In this document: piece by piece, positions 58,319 through 64,000 of the stretch
Position numbering within the stretch: the stretch's first letter is position 1
How the letters are laid out: each line of letters begins with the position of its first letter
NCBI GenBank assembly: GCA_947259725.1
Contig: CAMYNM010000009.1
Span: forward strand, 1-64,000
From: CALZIK01 sp945787635
GTDB taxonomy: Bacteria; Acidobacteriota; Thermoanaerobaculia; Multivoradales; JAHEKO01
Reading direction: 5' to 3'
DNA: 64,000 nucleotides
Program-made: the position numbers and the translations under genes
Notes under the pieces: model-generated
Databases searched by the model: none
The model's input: only the letters and a program-made list of their open reading frames with translations
Told to the model about the DNA's origin: nothing

Positions 58319-59002
58319 TTAGAGCTCCTTCAGAATCCAGCGGGAGCGTCGCATGCGCACACGCAGTACCTCGACTCGGTGTCGGTAGCCGCGACTGTCG
58401 CTCGAGGGGTTCCAGCTGCGCGGCCTCGAGAGTCCGGCGGCCAGCTGGGCCGCTTGCCTCTCGGAGAGGCGCGTCGCTGAAATACCGAAAAACGCCCGGG
58501 ACGCGGCCTCCGCCCCGAACTGGTCGGGTCCGAACTGAGCGACGTTGAGATAGAGCTCGAGAATCCTGCGCTTCGAGAGATGCCGCTCGAGCTGGCGGGT
58601 GAGCTGAATCTCCTTGGCTTTCCGCCAGGGGTTTCTCGAGGGCGAGAGCCACAGGTTCTTGGCCAGCTGCTGGGTGATTGTCGAAGCGCCGCGGAGCGGA
58701 CGTTTTGTCTCGAGCGACTGACGAACGGCGGTGCGGAGCTCTTCGAGCTCGAAGCCCCGATGACTGAAAAAGCCGATGTCTTCGGCAACCAGAACAGCGT
58801 GCTTGAGAGTCGGCGAGATGCCGGCGTAGGTGACCCAGGTTTGATCCGGGCGCTTGCCCGACTCGCGACGGTGGCGGTCGATGAAGGCCGTGGTGGTTGG
58901 ATTGGTCTCGGCGAGGGCGGCGACGTCGGGCCAGGTCAGCCACTGCCAGGCCGCGACAAGAGACGACGACAAGACCAGCGCGAGCAGGACGCGGCGAAGC
59001 AC
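58319..59002 (-). CDS. mtgA: Monofunctional peptidoglycan glycosyltransferase
   Basis: 227 residues, the usual MtgA length: one N-terminal helix (LLALVLSSSLVAAWQWL) and a GT51 domain. Catalytic E74 is in VAEDIGFFSHRG, followed by RGASTITQQLAKNLWLSPSRN, RKAKEI and KRRILELYLNVAQFG. No transpeptidase domain follows. It polymerises lipid II into glycan chains on the periplasmic side. It converges on the exporter operon and has no close partner. Confidence 0.94.
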   Translation of the reverse strand: MLRRVLLALVLSSSLVAAWQWLTWPDVAALAETNPTTTAFIDRHRRESGKRPDQTWVTYAGISPTLKHAVLVAEDIGFFSHRGFELEELRTAVRQSLETKRPLRGASTITQQLAKNLWLSPSRNPWRKAKEIQLTRQLERHLSKRRILELYLNVAQFGPDQFGAEAASRAFFGISATRLSERQAAQLAAGLSRPRSWNPSSDSRGYRHRVEVLRVRMRRSRWILKEL

Positions 59003-59141
59003 GGCGCGAGTCTAACTCGCTGCTTGAGCGGGTCGGGTTTGTCCGGCTGTTCGGACCCTCGAAGACACCACACGGAGACGTGCGACGTCTACCTCGCGGA
59101 CATCGACTTGTATCCACGGGTGTCTTCTATACTGTCGAGCG

Positions 59142-60644
59142 GTGCTGAGTCGAAGGCAACTCCTCAAGGCGGGCGCGCTCGGGCTTCTCGGGTCGAGCGC
59201 GTGCCGAGGGCCCGAGTCGATGCCTGCGCCGCCTCCCGACTCAGCCGATCTCGTTCTCAACGATATTCACTCCAAGCTCAACGCGACCCGGGTCGCGAAG
59301 ATCGCTCGGCCGCGGAGTCTCGCCGAGCTCCAGGACGCCATCGGCGAAGCGGCTCGCGAGGGGCTGGCGGTATCGGTCGCGGGAGGTCGTCATTCGATGG
59401 GAGGACAGCAGTTCGCGGAGGGGGCTCTGCACATCGACATGAGTGGGCTCGATCGGGTCGTCGGCCTCGATCGCGAAACCGGGCTTCTCGAAGCCGAAGC
59501 GGGCATCGCGTGGCCGGAGCTCATCCAGAGCTCGCTCGCGCTCCAGGACGGATCGGGGCCGATGTGGGGAATCCGCCAGAAGCAGACCGGCGCCGACCGG
59601 CTCTCGTTGGGCGGTGCTCTGGCGTCCAATATTCACGGTCGCGGGCTCACCCTCGCTCCCTTTGTGGGTGACATAGAGTCCTTTGTTTTGGTCGACGGCG
59701 GCGGCAACGCGAGACACTGCAGCCGGACGGAAAACCCGGAGCTCTTCCGGATGGCGATCGGCGGTTACGGCCTCTTCGGCGTGGCGCATTCCCTCATGCT
59801 CCGGCTCTCGCCGCGTCGCAAGCTCGAGCGCGTGGTCGAGGTGCTGCCGGTCGGCGAGCTGGCGGGCCGCGTCGAGTCGCGTGTGGCCGACGGCTTTCTC
59901 TACGGCGACTTTCAGTTCCTGACCGATGCCGCTTCGCCGGAGTTCCTTCAGCGAGGCGTGTTCTCGTGCTACCGCCCTGTCGATGGAATGGAACCGATCC
60001 CCGACGGGCAGCGTCGGCTCGCCGGCGAGGACTGGATCCGGTTGCTCCATTTGGCGCATACCGACAAGTCGCGCGCGTTCGAAGAGTACGCCGCCTACTA
60101 CGTGACCACCACCGGTCAGCTTTATTGGAGCGACACCCATCAGCTCAGCTTCTATGCCGACGACTATCATGCCGGTCTCGACCAGCGAGCAGGGGCGCGG
60201 ATCCCGGGCTCGGAGATGATCTCGGAAGTCTACGTGCCCCGCGGCGAGCTGGCCGGGTTTCTCGGCGAGGCCGCCGACGCGTTTCGAAGCGCCGGGGTCG
60301 ATGTTATCTACGGCACCGTGCGCTGGATCGAGCCCGATCGCGAGACGTTTCTGCCGTGGGCCGGTGAGAACTGGGCGGCGATCGTCTTCAACCTGCACGT
60401 GGATCACAGCCCGGCGGGAATCGAGCGAGCCAACCGCGAGTTTCGCCTGTTGATCGATCTCGCCAGCAAGAGAGGAGGAAGCTACTTCTTGACCTACCAT
60501 CGCTGGGCGAGCCTCGAGCAGGTGGAGGACTGCTACCCACAGATGCCGCAGTTCTTGAGGGCAAAGCTCGAGCGCGATCCGGATGAGCGCTTCCAGAGCA
60601 ACTGGTACCGGCACTACAAGGCGATGTATGCGGATGTGTTGTAG
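59142..60644 (+). CDS. Exported FAD-binding (PCMH-type) oxidoreductase
   Basis: 500 residues from a GTG start. SRRQLLKAGALGLLGSSAC resembles a twin-arginine or lipoprotein signal. The PCMH/VAO-type FAD domain has RPRSLAELQDAI, VSVAGGRHSMGGQQ and LSLGGALASNIHGRG. The C-terminal half resembles sugar-lactone or alditol oxidases (HVDHSPAGIERANREFRLLIDLA, TYHRWAS). A covalent histidine for FAD may be H in GRHSMGG. The substrate is unknown. The M20 peptidase gene probably starts inside its last codons. Confidence 0.85.
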   Translation: MLSRRQLLKAGALGLLGSSACRGPESMPAPPPDSADLVLNDIHSKLNATRVAKIARPRSLAELQDAIGEAAREGLAVSVAGGRHSMGGQQFAEGALHIDMSGLDRVVGLDRETGLLEAEAGIAWPELIQSSLALQDGSGPMWGIRQKQTGADRLSLGGALASNIHGRGLTLAPFVGDIESFVLVDGGGNARHCSRTENPELFRMAIGGYGLFGVAHSLMLRLSPRRKLERVVEVLPVGELAGRVESRVADGFLYGDFQFLTDAASPEFLQRGVFSCYRPVDGMEPIPDGQRRLAGEDWIRLLHLAHTDKSRAFEEYAAYYVTTTGQLYWSDTHQLSFYADDYHAGLDQRAGARIPGSEMISEVYVPRGELAGFLGEAADAFRSAGVDVIYGTVRWIEPDRETFLPWAGENWAAIVFNLHVDHSPAGIERANREFRLLIDLASKRGGSYFLTYHRWASLEQVEDCYPQMPQFLRAKLERDPDERFQSNWYRHYKAMYADVL

Positions 60645-62058
60645 ACGCGGTATCAGCGCGACTTACCGTTGTAGCTGTCGACCGGCTTTCGAGTCCCGGC
60701 CTCGGTCGACACGGAGGTCGACCGCTACAATTCGATGGACGCGCGCCGTCCTCCTGGTCGCGGCTGCCGTTGGCCTCGTGGCGCCCCTGCCGGCCGCCGC
60801 CGAGCTCGAGCCGACCGAGCAGCGGATCGTCGCCTGGGTCGAGGGACACACCGATCAGGCTCTGGTGCTTCTCGAGCAGGTCGTCAACATCAACAGTGGC
60901 ACGATGAACTTCGAGGGTGTTCGGAGAGTCGGCGAGTTGTTCGCAGAAGAGTTCGGGGCTCTCGGCTTCGAGACCGAGTGGTTGGATGGCGCTCCCTTCG
61001 AGCGCGCAGGTCACCTGGTGGCACGGCGGCAAGGAGCCGCTGACGGCGATCGCACGCACGTCCTGTTGATCGGTCACCTCGACACGGTCTTCGAGCCCGA
61101 CAGCCCGTTTCAGCGTTTCGAGCGACTCGGCGCGAGCGAGGCGAGCGGCCCCGGAACGACGGACATGAAGGGCGGCGACGTCGTCATGCTCTTCGCCCTG
61201 AGAGCGCTCGAGGCCGAGGGGCAGCTCGACAAGATGGATGTCACAGTCATCCTGACCGGTGACGAGGAGCGCTCGGGCAGGCCGCTCGATGCCGCCCGTG
61301 AGGTGCTGGTCGATGCCGCTCGCGTGGCGCACGTCGCGATCGGCTTCGAGGACGGTGACGGCGATCCCGAGACCGCGGTGATCGCTCGCAGAGGCTCGGG
61401 CAGCTGGCGACTGAAGGTCGTCGGCAAGCCAGCGCATTCGTCGCAGATCTTTCAGCCGGAGGTGGGCGCCGGAGCGATCTACGAAGCCGCCCGCATTCTG
61501 ACCGAGTTTCGTGAGGGGCTGGCTTCAGAAGAGGATCTCACCTTCAACCCCGGCGTCATTCTGGGTGGCACCGACGTCGAATTCGACCCGGTCGAGGCGC
61601 GGGGGTCGGCCTTTGGCAAGAACAACGTGATCGCCGAGCATGCCGTGGTCACCGGCGATCTGCGGGCGATGTCACCTGAGCAGTACGAGCGGGCGACTCG
61701 GAAGATGCTCGAAATCGTCGCGGAGCATCCGCCCCATACGAAGGCCGAGCTGACCTTTTCTCCGTCATACCCGCCCATGGCCGCGACCGAGGGCAACCGG
61801 CGGCTTCTGGCGCTCTACGACCAGGCGAGCCGCGATCTGGGCCACGGCCCGGTCGAGCCGGTCAACCCCCGCAACGCCGGCGCTGCCGACGTCTCGTTCG
61901 CCGCGGGCCTCGTGGACATGGCCCTGGATGGAATCGGGTTGATGGGCAAGGGTGGGCACACCCTCGGCGAGACCGCCGATCTCGAGACAATGCCGATGCA
62001 GATCGAGCGCGCGGCGATACTGCTGTTGCGGCTAGCGAGAGCCTCCGGCCGGCAATAG
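60628..62058 (+). CDS. Exported M20-family metallopeptidase with palindromic element in its N-terminal coding region
   Basis: About 476 residues. The M20 core is plain: LLIGHLDTVFEP and GPGTTDMKGGDVVM supply metal ligands, LTGDEERSG the catalytic Glu, PAHSSQIF the dimer-domain histidine, and GKGGHTLGETADLETM the last ligand. The signal-peptide core AVLLVAAAVGLVAPLPAAA starts only about 38 codons in. The residues before it, RSTRRSTATIRW, are encoded by a perfect family A palindrome (60703-60728). In-frame ATGs exist at 60628 and 60634, inside the end of the upstream gene. ATG 60735, just after the palindrome, is out of frame by one base, so either coupling from upstream or a sequence error should be considered. 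Confidence 0.8.
   Translation: MRMCCRRGISATYRCSCRPAFESRPRSTRRSTATIRWTRAVLLVAAAVGLVAPLPAAAELEPTEQRIVAWVEGHTDQALVLLEQVVNINSGTMNFEGVRRVGELFAEEFGALGFETEWLDGAPFERAGHLVARRQGAADGDRTHVLLIGHLDTVFEPDSPFQRFERLGASEASGPGTTDMKGGDVVMLFALRALEAEGQLDKMDVTVILTGDEERSGRPLDAAREVLVDAARVAHVAIGFEDGDGDPETAVIARRGSGSWRLKVVGKPAHSSQIFQPEVGAGAIYEAARILTEFREGLASEEDLTFNPGVILGGTDVEFDPVEARGSAFGKNNVIAEHAVVTGDLRAMSPEQYERATRKMLEIVAEHPPHTKAELTFSPSYPPMAATEGNRRLLALYDQASRDLGHGPVEPVNPRNAGAADVSFAAGLVDMALDGIGLMGKGGHTLGETADLETMPMQIERAAILLLRLARASGRQ
60703..60728. repeat. Perfect family A palindrome inside a coding region
   Basis: CGGTCGAC-ACGGAG-GTCGACCG-CTAC, an exact consensus copy. It encodes RSTRRSTAT in the M20 peptidase frame, directly before the signal-peptide core, as the copy at 7290 does in the TPR lipoprotein. 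The right end runs into AAT, making TACAAT (60726-60731), a -10-like sequence. A half copy (GTCGACCGG) lies 20 bp upstream. Confidence 0.85.
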
Positions 62059-62068
62059 GCCGATGGAG

Positions 62069-62090
62069 CGGTCGGCCTCCGTGTCGACCG
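62069..62090. repeat. Family A palindrome (opposite strand)
   Basis: CGGTCGGC-CTCCGT-GTCGACCG lies in the 60-bp gap between the convergent M20 peptidase and glycosidase genes. One arm base differs from consensus. Confidence 0.75.
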
Positions 62091-62118
62091 ACTGCGTCGC
62101 TGTTTCCGCAACGAGTTT

Positions 62119-63993
62119 CTAGCCGGTCCGCAGCCGCCGTCCCAGCCTGGTGAACTGACGCAGTGAATCCTCCAGGCCGCCCGTTCGGTTTCTCTCGAGC
62201 CACAGCCCGCGCCGGCGCTCGGCGAGCTCTTCGAGGCTTTGCAGGATGCGGTTGCGTGCCGATTCCGGGAGATCTGGCAGGCCGGCGAACGGAGAGTCGA
62301 GGCGCGCCTTGCCGACCTCGCATGCGAGCAGCAGGGTGTCGGCGACCCAGATCGACTCATCGCGGCAATGGGCCTCCACCGGGTGCGACGGATTCGGGGG
62401 CATCGCGGCGAGTGCCTTCTTGACGGCCTCGGCGGCTCGCTCGAGGCCGTCTTGGGAAAGCCCGCGGTAGCGGCGATGCTCGAGCCCGTCGTCAGGCGAC
62501 ATCAGCAGATGAAAGAGGGCGGTGCCGTTCTTCTGCGAGGCACCGGTGACGGTGTAGACGTTGGACAGCTCGATCGCCGCCGAGCCCAAGCCGCTTTCGG
62601 GAGCGTCCAGGATCCAACGATCGATAGCGTCGGCCCAGCAGGAGCCCTCTCGGCGCCTGGCGGCGGAGCCGTGCCACGCGAACGCGGCTCCAGCTGCGAG
62701 CGCCGGATAACTCGCAGACAATGGCTGCAAATGCCCGTGGTCTCCCCACTCGGTGAGCAGGTAGCCCGTGGCTCCGGTGGCGAGGCCGGCCTCGGCCGCC
62801 TCGCCGACGTTGGCCACCATGTTGCGCCCTCGACCGGCGAAGCTCGACCAGGCGCTGGTGCCGGGACACAGGTAGACATCGCAGCCGGTGGCGCCCAGAA
62901 CCGCGCTGTCTTCGCGGAACGGGTGTCCGGCCTCGTAGCCCCATTCGCAGAGAATCACGTCTCTGGCGATCTCGTCGAGGAGCTCTCGGTGCTCCACAAG
63001 CATGTCCGCCCAGATCATGACCCGCCGGCCGTGTTCCTTGGCGAGCGTGCGGACGGCGTTGAGAAAACGAAGTACGACCGCGGCGAGCCCCTCGGCGGAG
63101 CAGGCCGCCTTGGATCGTCCCCGGCCGATCTCGAACGCTTCATCGAAGCCGACGTGAAAGCGTGCGCTCGAGAAGCTCGGTAGGAGCTTGCCGTAGAGAT
63201 CCCCGAGAAAGCTCAGGGAGTCCGGGTCGGTCGGGCAGAGGCTGAACGGCTCGATCTCGGCGCTGAACGGGTGCTCGATTCCGTCGGGGCATTCGGCGAG
63301 CTGGCGGTACGGCTGGTGAATGAGCCAGCGGTGCAGGTGGCCAAAGCTGTTCTGGTTCGGAACCAGCTCGACGCCCCGGAGACGGCAGTATCCGTCGAGC
63401 TGTCGAACCTGGCCGGGGGTGAGAGGGTCCACTCCCTCCCAGACCCTTTCGTGACCCGGATAGGCGAAGGTGTGCTCCATGTAGAGCTGCAGCTCGTTGT
63501 ATTTGAGATCGGCCAACAGATCGACCAGCCACAGCAAGGTCTTCATTTGCGGGACCTTGTTGCGGCTGATGTCCAGCAGAAAGCCGCGGCGGGCGAAGTC
63601 CGGCCGGTCGCGAATCGCGACGCCAGGCACCGGTTGGTCGCCGTCCCGCCACCCGTGTGCCTTGAGCCACTGACGCAGGGTCACCGCGCCGTAGAGAAAC
63701 CCGCGCCGGTTGGCGGCGTTGATCTCGACGCCGTCGCTCGCGATCAGAAGCTCGTAGCCTTCAGGCGGCAAGTCCGCGTGGACTTCGAGCCGGATCGGTC
63801 GCGAGGCGGGTCGGGAGGTGCTGGCTTCGGGTGGGCTCGCGATGCCGCGGTCGGCCAGATAGTCCATCGCGGCGGCAACCGCGGAGCGCGGAGGAAGCCG
63901 CGCCCCGAAATGAAGTCGGTTGGCCTGGAGCGAGTCCTCATGCCGGCGCACCGATTGCGGCTCCGGCAGCAGGTGATTGTGATTCGCGCTCAC
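62119..63993 (-). CDS. GH20-type beta-N-acetylhexosaminidase-like protein
   Basis: 624 residues, starting at a GTG only 7 bases from the window edge, so an earlier start cannot be excluded. An N-terminal GH20b-like domain (GYELLIASDGVEINAANRRGFLYGAVTLRQWL) is followed by a TIM barrel (DRPDFARRGFLLDISRNKVPQMKTLLWLVDLLADLKYNELQLYMEHTF). The catalytic Asp-Glu pair is D284-E285 in FHVGFDEAFE, where GH20 enzymes usually have HxGGDE. SFGHLHRW and LTEWGDHGHLQP line the cleft. No signal peptide is seen, so it is probably cytoplasmic and acts on imported or recycled amino sugars. Confidence 0.8.
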   Translation of the reverse strand: MSANHNHLLPEPQSVRRHEDSLQANRLHFGARLPPRSAVAAAMDYLADRGIASPPEASTSRPASRPIRLEVHADLPPEGYELLIASDGVEINAANRRGFLYGAVTLRQWLKAHGWRDGDQPVPGVAIRDRPDFARRGFLLDISRNKVPQMKTLLWLVDLLADLKYNELQLYMEHTFAYPGHERVWEGVDPLTPGQVRQLDGYCRLRGVELVPNQNSFGHLHRWLIHQPYRQLAECPDGIEHPFSAEIEPFSLCPTDPDSLSFLGDLYGKLLPSFSSARFHVGFDEAFEIGRGRSKAACSAEGLAAVVLRFLNAVRTLAKEHGRRVMIWADMLVEHRELLDEIARDVILCEWGYEAGHPFREDSAVLGATGCDVYLCPGTSAWSSFAGRGRNMVANVGEAAEAGLATGATGYLLTEWGDHGHLQPLSASYPALAAGAAFAWHGSAARRREGSCWADAIDRWILDAPESGLGSAAIELSNVYTVTGASQKNGTALFHLLMSPDDGLEHRRYRGLSQDGLERAAEAVKKALAAMPPNPSHPVEAHCRDESIWVADTLLLACEVGKARLDSPFAGLPDLPESARNRILQSLEELAERRRGLWLERNRTGGLEDSLRQFTRLGRRLRTG

Positions 63994-64000
63994 AGCGTTC

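Noticed and set aside
1..64000. tRNA, rRNA, prophage or insertion sequences
   Set aside because: No cloverleaf or rRNA signature, integrase, capsid or transposase protein was recognised in any gene or gap.

Overview
The window is high-GC, densely packed bacterial chromosome from a didermic organism. It carries two LpxD acyltransferases, a TonB-dependent receptor, OmpA/Pal-like and other lipoproteins, AddAB and MtgA. The best taxonomic pointers are two secreted von Willebrand-A proteins of the type known from Acidobacteriota, a TonB receptor with an N-terminal carboxypeptidase-regulatory-like domain, a CRTAC1/ASPIC-UnbV FG-GAP lipoprotein paired with a TPR lipoprotein, and amidohydrolases carrying TolB-type propellers. 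I infer Acidobacteriota (possibly Thermoanaerobaculia/Holophagae-like) without a marker-gene test. I saw no rRNA, tRNA, phage, IS element or CRISPR array.

Layout. 1-4 kb: a propeller-amidohydrolase running off the left edge, then a VapBC-type toxin-antitoxin pair behind a perfect palindrome. 4-9 kb: transglutaminase-like/TPR protein, a tandem palindrome array, and a CRTAC1 + TPR lipoprotein pair. 9-17.5 kb: TonB receptor with a strong terminator, and two VWFA-type secreted proteins around a TPR protein. 17.5-22 kb: CPBP protease, exported kinase-fold protein, DUF502 protein, PQQ-type propeller, small exported protein. 22-27 kb: response regulator, histidine kinase and coiled-coil lipoprotein (GlrR/GlrK/QseG arrangement), divergent from a bactofilin + OmpA-lipoprotein operon that has an exact sigma-54 promoter. 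27-34 kb: YjjX, metalloprotease lipoprotein, double PilZ protein, zinc ribbon, tandem lpxD, purE, a second amidohydrolase. 34-36 kb: two TPM proteins. 36-45 kb: SDR, then a minus-strand cassette (membrane flippase-like protein, fatty-acyl-AMP ligase, B12-type radical SAM, acyl carrier protein, DUF374 acyltransferase), an alkaline-phosphatase-superfamily enzyme with a Thr in the nucleophile position, and a D-threonine-aldolase-like enzyme. 45-53 kb: barrel-like protein and addBA. 53-58 kb: membrane protein plus a MacAB-type ABC exporter operon. 58-64 kb: MtgA, FAD oxidoreductase, M20 peptidase and a GH20-type glycosidase.

The most unusual signals are non-coding. A family of short palindromes (8-bp arms, 6-bp loop, GTAGCG/CGCTAC flank) is scattered through intergenic gaps, forms a six-copy tandem array with an exact 34-bp period, and occurs in frame in the N-terminal region of two exported proteins, as Rickettsia palindromic elements do. 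A sibling family with the same geometry and flank lies beside it, and a third, larger GC-rich hairpin family sits between convergent genes. The two most interesting protein systems are the sigma-54-linked two-component/bactofilin/OmpA locus and the acyl-tailoring cassette, which may make an unusual lipid.
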